Shown piece by piece: positions 17,271 to 25,537 of a stretch of DNA of 48,880 bases (the first letter of the stretch is position 1; each line of letters opens with the position of its first letter). Source of the stretch: Dolichospermum compactum NIES-806 (GTDB taxonomy: Bacteria; Cyanobacteriota; Cyanobacteriia; Cyanobacteriales; Nostocaceae); NCBI RefSeq assembly GCF_002368115.1, contig NZ_AP018316.1, forward strand, positions 2,149,809 through 2,198,688, in the 5' to 3' direction. The notes beneath the pieces are model-generated. The model did no database searches. It was not told the origin of the DNA and saw nothing but the letters and a program-made list of their open reading frames with translations. Position numbers and translations under genes: made by a program.

Positions 17271-17309
17271 TTCACAATGTGTCCTCATAACTTCACAATA
17301 AATTCACAA
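17271..17309 (+). promoter_or_regulatory. Helically phased TTCACAA direct repeats upstream of an exported-protein gene
   Basis: TTCACAA occurs at 17271-17277, 17292-17298 and 17303-17309, spaced 21 and 11 nt, the first two within identical 13-mers (ATAACTTCACAAT). An 11-nt period on one face of the helix is typical of OmpR/PhoB-type regulator sites. They lie about 70-130 nt ahead of the start of the next gene. Which regulator binds is not known. Confidence 0.4.
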
Positions 17310-17400
17310 AAATAGCATAATTCATCCTGTAGATGACCCTTTTTCTGGAATTACTCTAATATACATTCGGGCGCATATGACCGTTGTGAGGAGTAGTACT

Positions 17401-18468
17401 GTGAAAAAAGCAAGTTTTCTATATATGTTGTTACGCCCGAATTGGGTATGCTTCATAGGCACAACTCTCTCAGGTTATATTTGGTTAACTACAGCTTTGT
17501 CAGTTAATCCTGTTTTTTCAGCAGATACAATAGCTAATATGAACTATGAAAGCGAAAAGGCAATCATTAATCAACCCGCCCTAGAGACTAACTTGCCGGA
17601 TCTGAAAGAGGTGTTAGCGAATAAGGTAGAATCAGGTCGTAATGTGAAATTTTTTGTTGAGTCAAAACAGTTACAAATTATTGCTCAAGAAGACGCTTTA
17701 GTTCCTACTAATAACAGTCAAGTTGATCCTAACAAATTACGCCAAGATCTAAAAATTGACCCTCTTATTAAATTAATTCCAGCCAAGCGCACCTACACTT
17801 ACTCCCCTTCATTGACCTTTGCTACACCAAGCGCCTTTGGAGCTACCTGGGGTGATGTGTTTTTCGGAGCATCCGCAGCAACCACTGGTAAAGCTAGAAC
17901 GCAACCAGACGGGAGTATCAGTATGGGTTTTGGTTTAGGAGATGCCCGGAGACTAGTTGGTCTAGAACTTGGCTACAACATTGGTAGCATCAAAAATTTT
18001 GGCTACAACGGAACTTTTGACCTCAAAGCTAACCGCATTGTCTATGCTCAAGGCAATACTCAAATAGCTGCGGCGGCTGGCTGGAAGTCTTTTGCACAGC
18101 ACGTTAAAGGGGAATCAGTTAGACCTTCCAGTGCCTATGGTGTAGTTACAAGTTACTCCCTGGTAAAGCCTAACGATACTGTTAATAAAATGCCCATCTC
18201 CTTTTCCGTAGGAGCCGGCGGTGGCGATTTCCGCACAGGTGATGCAAGTACGGGTGTATTTGCTGGAGTTGGGGTACAAGTTCATCCCCAAATCGGTGTG
18301 GGTATGGGCTGGAGTGGAGTTGGTTTCAACGTTGGAGCTTCTTTTGTCCCTATATCTACTATCCCCTTGACAATTAATGCCGTAGGTGCGGATCTCACAG
18401 ATACTAGCCTTGGCGGTACAGTATTTGTTCTCAGCATAGGCTATGGTTTCAATTTCTTACCCAAATAG
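17401..18468 (+). CDS. Exported protein of unknown function, probable outer-membrane/beta-rich domain
   Basis: The frame begins with an ATG at 17377, but a strong GAGGAG at 17388-17393 sits 7 nt before a GTG at 17401, giving 355 residues starting MKKASFLYMLLRPNWVCF. A long signal-like hydrophobic region (FIGTTLSGYIWLTTALSVNPVFSA) follows, then a helical stretch (about 65-115) and a Gly-rich beta-strand region from about 130: SPSLTFATPSAFGATWGDVFFG, then GFGLGD, LGYNIG, VGAGGGDF, GVGMGWSGVGFNVGAS, ending IGYGFNF. Alternating small/aromatic strands and the terminal aromatic residue suggest a beta-barrel or surface beta-sheet protein. I do not recognise the family. Helically phased TTCACAA repeats lie upstream. 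Confidence 0.75.
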   Translation: MKKASFLYMLLRPNWVCFIGTTLSGYIWLTTALSVNPVFSADTIANMNYESEKAIINQPALETNLPDLKEVLANKVESGRNVKFFVESKQLQIIAQEDALVPTNNSQVDPNKLRQDLKIDPLIKLIPAKRTYTYSPSLTFATPSAFGATWGDVFFGASAATTGKARTQPDGSISMGFGLGDARRLVGLELGYNIGSIKNFGYNGTFDLKANRIVYAQGNTQIAAAAGWKSFAQHVKGESVRPSSAYGVVTSYSLVKPNDTVNKMPISFSVGAGGGDFRTGDASTGVFAGVGVQVHPQIGVGMGWSGVGFNVGASFVPISTIPLTINAVGADLTDTSLGGTVFVLSIGYGFNFLPK

Positions 18469-18562
18469 ATTTGGTTGAAAAAGTCTGAATGCTTTATCTG
18501 TTCTTGTTTCTATCTTTATTCAGCCAACCCTAAATAAACACTTCAATCTTGATAAAATCACC

Positions 18563-19525
18563 ATGTTAAAAATCAGAACTTTTATTCTGGCTCTCACTCT
18601 CACTCCCCTACTGGCAATCAATTGGCAGCAACCAAGCCAATCCCAAACTTCGCCTAGTCTGGGTACAGCAGGTGGTATGAGTGGTGGTGGAAACATTGGA
18701 CCAATTAATACGAGTCCTAGTGTGGGGACTGGCGGGGGCATGAGTGGTGGTGGCACTACTGGCTCCAGTGGTAATACTAATTCCCATCCCGATGATAATA
18801 CGAGTCCTAGTGTGGGGACTGGCGGGAGCATGAGTGGTGGTGGCACTACTGGCTCCAATGGTAATACTAATTCCCATCCCGATGATAATACGAGTCCTAG
18901 TGTGGGGACCGGCGGGGGTATGAGTGGTGGTGGCACTACTGGCTCCAATGGTAATACGAGTCCTAGTGTGGGGAATGCCGGAGGTCAAAGTGGCAGTCCT
19001 GTTACCATTGTCCGCACATCACGAGGAAATTCACTTAGAATTACAGCAGAGCGTCAAGACAAACTCAATCGTGTTGCCATCAATATATTCACCAAGGAAA
19101 ATAGTAAAGTTCTTGTAGCTTTCAGGCAACCGGAAGCTATCAGACGGGGTGAATCGAATAGATTTACGCAGATATTAAGTCAGGCCGGTGTTAGTCCAGC
19201 ATTAGCAAACCGATTTATATTCACCTTAATTAGAGTAATCAAAATCGGCGCCTCTACTTCTACTACACAAAGTTCACTTGAGTTACCAAAAAGATATTTA
19301 GTGGCCAGCACTAAGGCTTTAAAATTTAGCCCAATCATTACCCAGGTAAGTGATAATACTTTACCAAGTGTAGAGGTAGATATAAACGACTTGAATGATG
19401 CCATTAATGCCTATAACCAGATTATTGATGAAAGCAGTCCCGTAACTCTGCAAGCACTTTCACAAAACCAAGATTTTCTGGAAACTGGTAACGCACTAAA
19501 AGAATTGAGAGCAGCAATTAACTAA
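18563..19525 (+). CDS. Exported protein with Gly/Ser-rich 30-residue tandem repeats
   Basis: 320 residues. It has a signal peptide (MLKIRTFILALTLTPLLA), then a low-complexity region in which the 30-residue unit beginning NTSPSVGTGG(G/S)MSGGG and ending NTNSHPDD occurs twice in full (18707-18796 and 18797-18886), a third time shortened to 22 residues (18887-18952), and a fourth time as a degenerate start (from 18953). The C-terminal ~180 residues (RITAERQDKLNRVAINIFTK...) form a folded mixed alpha/beta region with no family I know. It directly follows another exported protein gene (gap 94 nt), so both may be surface components expressed together. Minus-strand proline-rich frames here are mirror images of the repeats. 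Confidence 0.78.
   Translation: MLKIRTFILALTLTPLLAINWQQPSQSQTSPSLGTAGGMSGGGNIGPINTSPSVGTGGGMSGGGTTGSSGNTNSHPDDNTSPSVGTGGSMSGGGTTGSNGNTNSHPDDNTSPSVGTGGGMSGGGTTGSNGNTSPSVGNAGGQSGSPVTIVRTSRGNSLRITAERQDKLNRVAINIFTKENSKVLVAFRQPEAIRRGESNRFTQILSQAGVSPALANRFIFTLIRVIKIGASTSTTQSSLELPKRYLVASTKALKFSPIITQVSDNTLPSVEVDINDLNDAINAYNQIIDESSPVTLQALSQNQDFLETGNALKELRAAIN
18707..18986. repeat. 90-nt coding tandem repeats
   Basis: Units start with AATACGAGTCCTAGTGTGGG at 18707, 18797, 18887 and 18953; lengths 90, 90, 66 and partial. Units differ at only a few bases, so the array is young or being homogenised and its copy number is likely to vary between strains. Confidence 0.85.
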
Positions 19526-19549
19526 TTTCTAACCTGATTACAGACTAAC

Positions 19550-19592
19550 AAAAAATAACGGGGAGACACAAGAGCTTCTCCGTTATTTTTTG
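19550..19592 (+). terminator. Bidirectional rho-independent terminator
   Basis: AAAAAATAACGGGGAG, an ACACAAGAGC-type loop, then CTTCTCCGTTATTTTTT. A strong stem flanked by A- and T-tracts, 24 nt after the repeat-protein stop and ahead of lpdA. Confidence 0.85.
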
Positions 19593-19657
19593 TTAATTTG
19601 AGAAAGTTACACAAAAAAGTTAAGTTGATAATAGGCGAAGATAACGGGGAAATAAAA

Positions 19658-21088
19658 GTGAGTCCTGGATTTGATTACGATTTGGTGATTATCGGCGCTG
19701 GTGTAGGCGGTCATGGCGCTGCTTTACACGCTATCAGTTGCGGTCTAAAAACGGCGATTATTGAAGCTGGAGATATGGGAGGAACTTGTGTAAACAGGGG
19801 TTGTATTCCTTCTAAGGCATTATTAGCGGCTTCAGGAAAGGTGAGGGAATTACGTAATGCCCATCATCTCAAGTCTTTGGGAATACAGATTGGTAATGTG
19901 GAGTTTGAACGGCAAGCGATCGCTGATCATGCTAACAATCTCGTTGCCAAAATTCAAGGGGACTTAACGAACAGTCTCAAGCGCTTGGGAGTTGAAATTA
20001 TTCGGGGTTGGGGTAAGGTGTCTGGTACACAAAAAGTTACCATCACCACCGACAAAGGTGAGAAAACCATCACCGCCCAAGACATTATCCTTTCTCCTGG
20101 TTCTGTTCCCTTCGTTCCCCCCGGAATTGAAGTAGACGGCAAAACCGTATTTACCAGTGACCAAGGTGTTAAATTAGAAACTCTACCCAAGTGGGTGGCA
20201 ATTATTGGTAGCGGTTACATTGGCTTAGAATTTTCTGATGTTTACTCGGCTTTAGGTTGTGAAATCACCTTAATTGAAGCCCTGAGTGAGTTAATGCCAG
20301 GATTTGATCGGGACATTGCTAAACTGGCAGAACGGGTCTTAATTAACCCCCGTGATATTGAAACCAAAGTCGGTATCTACGCTAAAAAAATTATTCCTGG
20401 TTCACCAGTAATCATTGAGTTGGCTGACTTTCAAACTAAAGAAGATTTAGAAGTTCTGGAAGTTGATGCTTGTTTGGTCGCGACCGGTCGCGTTCCAGCT
20501 ACGCAAAATCTTGGGTTAGATTCTGTGGGAGTCGCTCTTGATCGCCGTAATTTTATTCCTGTAAATGATAATATGGCGGTATTATCGGACGGGGAAGTTG
20601 TTCCCCATCTCTGGGCTATTGGTGATGCTATCGGCAAAATGATGTTGGCTCATGCGGCATCGGCTCAAGGTATTATTGCTGTAGAAAATATGATGGGTCG
20701 TCACAAAACTGTTGACTACCGCAGCATTCCCGCCGCCGCTTTTACCCATCCAGAGGTTAGCTATGTGGGCTTGACTGAAACAGCCGCCCATGCTTTGGGT
20801 TTAACTGAAGGTTTTGAAGTCGCCACCAGTAAGAGTTACTTTAAAGGTAATTCCAAGGCTTTGGCAGAAAATGATACTGATGGAATGACGAAGGTAATTT
20901 ATCGTACAGATACTGGCGAGGTGTTAGGTGTACATATCTTTGGTCCCCACGCCTCAGATTTAATTCATGAAGCCGCCGCCGCTATTGCCAGTCGTCAATC
21001 TATCCAAACTCTTGCTTACCTAGTTCACGCTCATCCAACGCTTTCAGAAGTTTTAGATGAAGCTTATAAACGGGCATTAGTTAGTTAG
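19658..21088 (+). CDS. lpdA: Dihydrolipoyl dehydrogenase (E3)
   Basis: 476 residues from the GTG at 19658 (MSPGFDYDLVIIGAGVGG), preceded by GGGGA 7-8 nt upstream. The frame is open back to a TTG at 19598, but that falls at the edge of the terminator and is less likely. Features: FAD-binding GAGVGG at 13-18, redox disulfide C44-x4-C49 in GGTCVNRGCIPSK, NAD-binding GSGYIG near 185, and the His-Glu pair HAHPTLSE near 455. It reoxidises lipoamide in the pyruvate dehydrogenase and glycine-cleavage complexes, producing NADH. Full family length. No lipoamide-complex partners are nearby, as is usual in cyanobacteria. Confidence 0.95.
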   Translation: MSPGFDYDLVIIGAGVGGHGAALHAISCGLKTAIIEAGDMGGTCVNRGCIPSKALLAASGKVRELRNAHHLKSLGIQIGNVEFERQAIADHANNLVAKIQGDLTNSLKRLGVEIIRGWGKVSGTQKVTITTDKGEKTITAQDIILSPGSVPFVPPGIEVDGKTVFTSDQGVKLETLPKWVAIIGSGYIGLEFSDVYSALGCEITLIEALSELMPGFDRDIAKLAERVLINPRDIETKVGIYAKKIIPGSPVIIELADFQTKEDLEVLEVDACLVATGRVPATQNLGLDSVGVALDRRNFIPVNDNMAVLSDGEVVPHLWAIGDAIGKMMLAHAASAQGIIAVENMMGRHKTVDYRSIPAAAFTHPEVSYVGLTETAAHALGLTEGFEVATSKSYFKGNSKALAENDTDGMTKVIYRTDTGEVLGVHIFGPHASDLIHEAAAAIASRQSIQTLAYLVHAHPTLSEVLDEAYKRALVS

Positions 21089-21119
21089 TAGTCAGTGGTC
21101 AGTGGTCAGTGGTCAGTTG
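21089..21119. repeat. Tandem TCAGTGG heptamers
   Basis: Four near-perfect copies of CAGTGGT directly after the lpdA stop. Same repeat class as 7571-7668. Confidence 0.7.
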
Positions 21120-21135
21120 AATAAATGGCGAAATC

Positions 21136-21265
21136 TAAGTAGGTGAACAGAAAAATTTAAAGGTATGTGAAGAAAAGTAAAATCACTCAAAACTCTCTTC
21201 CTGTTCCCAGTTGAGAGTTCCCTGTTCCCTTGCCCCAACGACAATTTTTAACGCCCACCTACTTA
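21136..21265. mobile_element. MITE-like element B, copy 1 (TAAGTAGGTG ends)
   Basis: TAAGTAGGTGAACAGAAAAA on the left and CACCTACTTA on the right form terminal inverted repeats. The interior (TGAAGAAAAGTAAAATCAC, TTGCCCCAACGACAATTTTT) matches the reverse complement of the element at 34432-34554. 130 nt, non-coding, with internal GGGAAC-type repeats. Confidence 0.7.
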
Positions 21266-21361
21266 ACTTCGAGAATTTGCAAGTTTACCAATTATCAGAG
21301 AAACTAGTACCGCAAGGCGTTCGTCAAAAGTCAAAAGTCAAAATGAAGACTGTATAGGCTT

Positions 21362-21736
21362 TTGGAGGGTTTAGAATGGTTGGTTTATTTCCGCCAAGCT
21401 GTACTAGCTGATGAGATTTGGAAAATTGTTCTTCATTGGGAGGAATTTCCCAAAGCAAGAATTGGTAAGCAAATAGTACATTCTGTTGATAGTATTGGCG
21501 CAAATATTGCAGAAGGTTGCGGCAGGTATAACTTTCAGGATAATCGCCGGTTCGTCAGAATAGAGAGAGGTTCTTTAAATGAAACTAGACATTGGTTAAG
21601 ACGAGCTTATAAACCAAATCTATTAACAGATGACGAAGTAAATAGGCTCAAACCAATCATTGATGAACTTTCTCCCAAGTTAAACGCTTATCTTAACTCC
21701 ATTGGCAATATTTCAGGAAAAAACTCTGACAACTAA
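21362..21736 (+). CDS. Four-helix bundle protein (23S rRNA intervening-sequence/bAvd-like family)
   Basis: 124 residues, nearly all helical. The family core is IVHSVDSIGANIAEGCGR (about 38-55) followed by the FVRIERGSLNETRHWLRRA helix; the usual form is S(I/V)xxNIAEGxGR...F..IARGSLxE. Members occur inside 23S rRNA intervening sequences, in retroelements, or as stand-alone genes of unknown function; none of those contexts is visible here. The start is uncertain: the frame opens with TTG at 21362, just after an in-frame TAG at 21356. An ATG at 21344 lies in the same frame before that TAG, which might mark a nonsense mutation. GTCAAAA repeats precede it and AACTGAC repeats follow. Confidence 0.75.
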   Translation: MEGLEWLVYFRQAVLADEIWKIVLHWEEFPKARIGKQIVHSVDSIGANIAEGCGRYNFQDNRRFVRIERGSLNETRHWLRRAYKPNLLTDDEVNRLKPIIDELSPKLNAYLNSIGNISGKNSDN

Positions 21737-21772
21737 CAACTGACAACTGACAACTAACAACTGACAACTAAC
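21733..21772. repeat. AACTGACAACTAAC tandem repeats
   Basis: A short tract of (CAACTGA/CAACTAA) heptamers filling the gap before trpC. It replaces a normal ribosome-binding region. Confidence 0.65.
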
Positions 21773-21776
21773 CAAT

Positions 21777-22658
21777 ATGCAAATCCGTCGTCGTTCACCT
21801 AGCCCAGTTATTAATATTTCTATACTTCAATATCGGTCTGCTATAGAAGGGGCTGCACCAAATAACATTTTAGAAGAAATTGTCTGGCTCAAAGAAGCAG
21901 AAGTTGAGCAAATGCGAGAAAGGCTACCTTTGCGGGAATTGCAAACACAAGCCCTATCAGTGCCACCAACTCGTGATTTTGTTAATGCTTTGCGTCAAGG
22001 TAAAACTCATCCGGCTTTAATTGCTGAAGTCAAAAAAGCTTCCCCCAGTAAAGGGGTATTTAGGGAGGATTTTGACCCAGTAGCGATCGCTCAATCTTAT
22101 CAAAAAGGTGGAGCTAGTTGTCTTTCTGTTCTCACAGATGTTAAATTTTTCCAAGGTAGTTTTGAAAATCTATCCTTAGTCCGTGCAGCAGTAGATTTAC
22201 CTTTGCTGTGCAAGGATTTTATTATCTATCCTTACCAAATGTATTGGGCGCGAATTCATGGAGCAGACGCAGTTTTATTAATAGCAGCCATCCTTAGTGA
22301 TCAAGATTTGCAATACTTTATCAAAATTGCTCATAACCTGAAAATGGCAACTTTAATAGAAGTGCATAATTTAGAAGAACTAGATCGAGTTTTAGCTTTA
22401 GATGGTGTTTCTTTAATTGGCATTAATAATCGCAACTTAGAAGATTTTTCTGTTGATTTACAAACAACTTGTCAATTACTCACAGCTAGAGGTGAACAGT
22501 TACAAGCAAAAAACATTCTTGTCGTTAGCGAATCAGGATTGCATCACCCAGAGGATTTAAGTGTAGTTAAAAAAGCAGGTGCATCCGCTGTACTTATTGG
22601 TGAATCCTTGGTTAAACAACCAGATCCTCAATTAGCAATAGCCAATCTCTTTGCTTAA
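21777..22658 (+). CDS. trpC: Indole-3-glycerol-phosphate synthase TrpC
   Basis: 293 residues with the cyanobacterial ~30-residue N-terminal extension before the (beta/alpha)8 barrel. Motifs: AEVKKASPSKG at 83-93 (catalytic Lys), GGASCLSVLTD near 111-121, LPLLCKDFII at 141-150 (second catalytic Lys), LIEVHNLEEL, GINNRNLEDF, VVSESGLHHPED and GASAVLIGESLV. It closes the indole ring in tryptophan synthesis. No other trp gene is nearby. One HIP1 octamer. The gene ends 11 nt before the element that begins at 22670. Confidence 0.95.
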   Translation: MQIRRRSPSPVINISILQYRSAIEGAAPNNILEEIVWLKEAEVEQMRERLPLRELQTQALSVPPTRDFVNALRQGKTHPALIAEVKKASPSKGVFREDFDPVAIAQSYQKGGASCLSVLTDVKFFQGSFENLSLVRAAVDLPLLCKDFIIYPYQMYWARIHGADAVLLIAAILSDQDLQYFIKIAHNLKMATLIEVHNLEELDRVLALDGVSLIGINNRNLEDFSVDLQTTCQLLTARGEQLQAKNILVVSESGLHHPEDLSVVKKAGASAVLIGESLVKQPDPQLAIANLFA

Positions 22659-22669
22659 TCACAGTCTTA

Positions 22670-23078
22670 GAGGTTGTTTGAAAAGTTTTTAATGTATAAA
22701 TCAACCCCTCTGGTAAACCTCTCCCCGACGCGGGGAGAGGCTTTAAAACCCCCCTTCCCAGCCTTCGGCACGCTGCGCTAACGCAGGGAAGGGGGGCTGG
22801 CTCACAAGGGTAGGTTTTTAATATTGTCTGTGAAGGCAAGACTGGGAAGACTTGGAGGGAACGTAGACAAGGAAGATTTTATCCGCACAATAGTCTTTTA
22901 ACGGTGTGTTATTGTTGCCAAAAAACATCATCCTGTAGGGTTTTCCTCCCTTGTCACCTTGTCCACCTTGTCGCCCAAGTCTTGCCCTCACCAGAATGTA
23001 AAAAACCTACACCTGTCAGGGCTGGGGGGTTGGGTTTTTGGAAATTATGGTTTCATCTAATACTTTTCAAACATCCTC
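22670..23078. mobile_element. MITE-like element D, copy 1 (TTA target), carrying nested elements
   Basis: Left end GAGGTTGTTTGAAAAGT (22670-22686) and right end ACTTTTCAAACATCCTC (23062-23078) are inverted repeats, with TTA on both outer sides. The same ends bound a short 150-nt element at 43260-43409, so this copy has been expanded by insertions: a CCTCTCCCCG/CGGGGAGAGG hairpin (22718-22740), a CCCCCCTTCCC/GGGAAGGGGGG stem around a GC-rich short repeat (22758-22782), and element C (22801-23020). A three-base TNA duplication is typical of some IS5-family groups (inference). Confidence 0.7.
22801..23020. mobile_element. MITE-like element C, copy 1
   Basis: 220 nt from CTCACAAGGGTAGGTTTTTA to AAAACCTACACCTGTCAGG. 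Imperfect terminal inverted repeats of nearly 50 nt (GTAGGTTTTTAATATTGTC against the complement of the other end). Differs from copy 2 at 25538-25757 by one base that I can see. No coding capacity. Confidence 0.8.
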
Positions 23079-23244
23079 TTAAATGCCATATAAAATAAGG
23101 GTTTACATCCGCATTTTTCCTTTCTATCTCCTGCTGAATAACTGCAATTATTTATTTCTTGTGTAAGAATTAATTTGGGCTTAACAAAACCTTAACTAAG
23201 TTAAAAATTAAACATCCCTAAGTTTCAACTTCATAATAAATTAC

Positions 23245-23490
23245 ATGGAGCCAATTCCCTTACCTTCTCCTGTCCATTACGAACTTATACTTCAAATTTT
23301 AGAAAGACAAACCATGACTTCTCTAGGTCAAAACCAAGACCTACGCAATCAAGTTAATCAACTAATTATTACCCTGCGAAAAGCTGCATCCCAACAAAAA
23401 CGCCTAGAAGAAACTTTTGAATCTTCTTCCTTAGTAATTGATCACCGTTGGTCTATTAACCATTTTGGTGATAAAGTAGATTGCTCATGA
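23245..23490 (+). CDS. Small conserved cyanobacterial protein, DUF5340-like
   Basis: 81 residues: MEPIPLPSPVHYELILQILE, then a helical Gln-rich stretch (DLRNQVNQLIITLRKAASQQ, KRLEETFE) and a short conserved tail VIDHRWSINHFGD. From memory this matches DUF5340, a cyanobacteria-specific family without known function. No signal or membrane segment. The upstream ~160 nt are AT-rich and free of repeats, so the gene likely has its own promoter, close to the right end of element D. Confidence 0.75.
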   Translation: MEPIPLPSPVHYELILQILERQTMTSLGQNQDLRNQVNQLIITLRKAASQQKRLEETFESSSLVIDHRWSINHFGDKVDCS

Positions 23491-23656
23491 TAAATGTCTA
23501 TTTCCATTTAGACAAAATCTAGCCCTGCAAAAGCGGGGTTAATTAAACAGTTTTTAACTGGCATTCCTACGAAAAATTTGAGTAGGTTTTTTTGTGTTTT
23601 TATCCCCTAGAGGGGTTAATTTGTATTGTATTGAAATTTTCAACTAGGACACAAAC

Positions 23657-24808
23657 ATGGACGATAAATTGATGCTGATGATTCCTGGTCCTACCCCAGT
23701 TCCAGAAGCAGCTTTACTAGCATTAGCTAAACACCCCATTGGCCACCGCAGCGGTGAGTTTAGTAGCATGATGGGAGAGGTGACAGAAAACCTCAAATGG
23801 CTACATCAAACCACCAGCGATGTATTGATGCTAAATGTTAGTGGTACTGGTGCTGTAGAAGCGGGAATAATTAATTTTCTTTCTCCAGGCGATCGCATTT
23901 TAGTCGGTTCTAATGGTAAATTCGGTGAACGTTGGGTAGAAGTTGGTCAAGCCTTTGGCTTAAATGTAGAAGCAGTCACCGCAGAATGGGGACAACCCTT
24001 AGACCCAGCCCAATTTGCAGCCAAACTCCAAGCTGATACCAACAAAGAAATCAAAGCCGTCATTATCACCCACAGCGAAACCTCAACCGGTGTCATAAAT
24101 GATCTAGAAGCCATCAACCGCCACGTTAAAGAACATGGAGAGGCTTTAATTATTGTTGATGCTGTCACCAGTTTAGGGGCTTACAACGTCCCTGTAGACG
24201 CTTGGGGTTTAGATGTAGTCGCTTCTGGTTCACAAAAAGGTTATATGATTCCCCCCGGCTTAGGATTTATCTCCGTCAGTCCTAAAGCCTGGGAAGCCTA
24301 CAAAACCGCAAAATTGCCCAAGTATTATTTAGATTTAGGGAAATATCGGAAAGCCACCGCTAAAAATACCACTCCCTTTACTCCCCCAGTTAACTTAATG
24401 GTGGCACTACATACCACCTTGGGAATGATGAAAAAGGAAGGATTGGAATCCATCTTTACCCGTCATGAACGCCAAAAAAATGCTACTCGTGCAGCCATGA
24501 AAGCATTAAATTTATCACTGTTTGCCGCTGATGAATGTGCCAGTCCTGCCATTACTGCTGTAGCTACTCCAGGCATCGAAACCGATAAAATTCGTTCTTT
24601 AATGAAAAAACGGTTTGATATTGCTTTAGCAGGTGGACAAGACCATCTGAGTAATAAAATTTTCCGCATAGGTCACTTAGGTTTTGTGTGCGATAGAGAC
24701 ATTCTTAGCTGTATCGCTTCCCTAGAAGTTGTCCTTCCACAAGTTGGTCATGAAAACTTTACTTCCGGCGCTGGTATAGCAGCAGCAGCAAAAGTTTTTG
24801 CCCAATAG
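23657..24808 (+). CDS. Class V aminotransferase, serine/alanine-glyoxylate type
   Basis: 383 residues of PLP-dependent fold type I. It starts MDDKLMLMIPGPTPVP and has HRSGEFSSMM near 30-39, NVSGTGAVEAG at 60-70, D168 (IIVDAVTSLG) for the pyridine nitrogen, and K194 in SGSQKGYMIPPG as the Schiff-base lysine. C-terminal FRIGHLGFV is typical of the family. Such enzymes transaminate glyoxylate with serine or alanine, which in cyanobacteria serves photorespiratory glyoxylate disposal. Close homologues were historically labelled a soluble hydrogenase small subunit; that label is not supported by the motifs. The 166-nt leader contains GCCCTGCAAAAGCGGGG and CCCCTAGAGGGG palindromes that could be regulatory. 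Confidence 0.9.
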   Translation: MDDKLMLMIPGPTPVPEAALLALAKHPIGHRSGEFSSMMGEVTENLKWLHQTTSDVLMLNVSGTGAVEAGIINFLSPGDRILVGSNGKFGERWVEVGQAFGLNVEAVTAEWGQPLDPAQFAAKLQADTNKEIKAVIITHSETSTGVINDLEAINRHVKEHGEALIIVDAVTSLGAYNVPVDAWGLDVVASGSQKGYMIPPGLGFISVSPKAWEAYKTAKLPKYYLDLGKYRKATAKNTTPFTPPVNLMVALHTTLGMMKKEGLESIFTRHERQKNATRAAMKALNLSLFAADECASPAITAVATPGIETDKIRSLMKKRFDIALAGGQDHLSNKIFRIGHLGFVCDRDILSCIASLEVVLPQVGHENFTSGAGIAAAAKVFAQ

Positions 24809-24892
24809 TTATTAGGCTGGTAGTGGGTAACGGGTAATAGGTAATGGGAAAATTCTGACCCTACTCCCTGCTCCCTGCCCCAGGCCTCTTCC

Positions 24893-25084
24893 CTACGCTG
24901 TTTCTAGCCAATCATAAATTTGTTCTAACTGTTCTAGAGTAATTAACCCATATTGCCAAAGAGTCATGGTTAAAGAACCAGGATCTTGATCACGATTACG
25001 TAATGCTACAGCCAGGGAAGCAGCGGAAATTGCCAAATCTTCCTGGAGGAAATTAATTAGCCGAGAATATCTTGATGGTGCCAT
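24893..25084 (-). CDS. DUF2949 family small protein
   Basis: 63 residues from the ATG at 25084 (MAPSRYSRLINFLQEDLAIS). A near-perfect AGGAGGTGAG lies 8 nt upstream on the minus strand, which decides this start over the in-frame ATG 12 codons earlier at 25120. The body (LTMTLWQYGLITLEQLEQIYDWLE) matches DUF2949, a cyanobacterial family of unknown function with a helical, winged-helix-like pattern. Convergent with the aminotransferase gene (gap 84 nt, containing GGTAATGGG-type repeats). Confidence 0.82.
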   Translation of the reverse strand: MAPSRYSRLINFLQEDLAISAASLAVALRNRDQDPGSLTMTLWQYGLITLEQLEQIYDWLETA

Positions 25085-25537
25085 TTGTATCTCACCTCCT
25101 TGAGTAGAATTGATGATCATAGATTGTTTATCTTGTTTATCTAATTTTGTGGGTATTGTGTAGCCAGTATTTTATGTGTCACCTGGCTGTAAGTAGCTCA
25201 AAGATTCAAGGTTGTATAAAAAAATATATTCTTCCAAGTAACCCTTTTGTAAAGGATTAATCTACCTGAATCTACTAGTAGACCAATGTACTGACAATCA
25301 CGGAGCAATTCCTACTACAGCGACTTGTGTATCCCATCAGGATAATATTTTAGGTAATATTTCAACCATGATGTTAGTGTCACTATTAAAACCCTCTAGT
25401 TTTTTGTTTTGATTTACAGCGATTTCCAATCATATAAGGTACATCCTAGACCCCTCATCGCTTGCGGTGAACCAGCGCTGTAGGACGGTTTCCCACCGTA
25501 GGCGACTGGTGAACCCGAAGAGGGAGGGGGTTGGGGG
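25085..25537. other. Gene-free stretch with a GC-rich dispersed repeat
   Basis: The first ~350 nt are AT-rich and likely contain the DUF2949 promoter; I find no reading frame worth calling. From about 25452 a GC-rich repeat (ATCGCTTGCGGTGAACCAGC, GTAGGACGGTTTCCCACCG, GGCGACTGGTGAACCCGAAG) is framed by CCCCTC and GAGGGAGGGGG. It is the cyanobacterial short-repeat type and directly abuts element C. Confidence 0.5.

Noticed and set aside
18520..18988. Long proline-rich minus-strand frames (142 and 126 codons)
   Set aside because: They are the antisense of the Gly/Ser tandem repeats of the plus-strand exported protein; repeats keep all frames open. No ribosome site.
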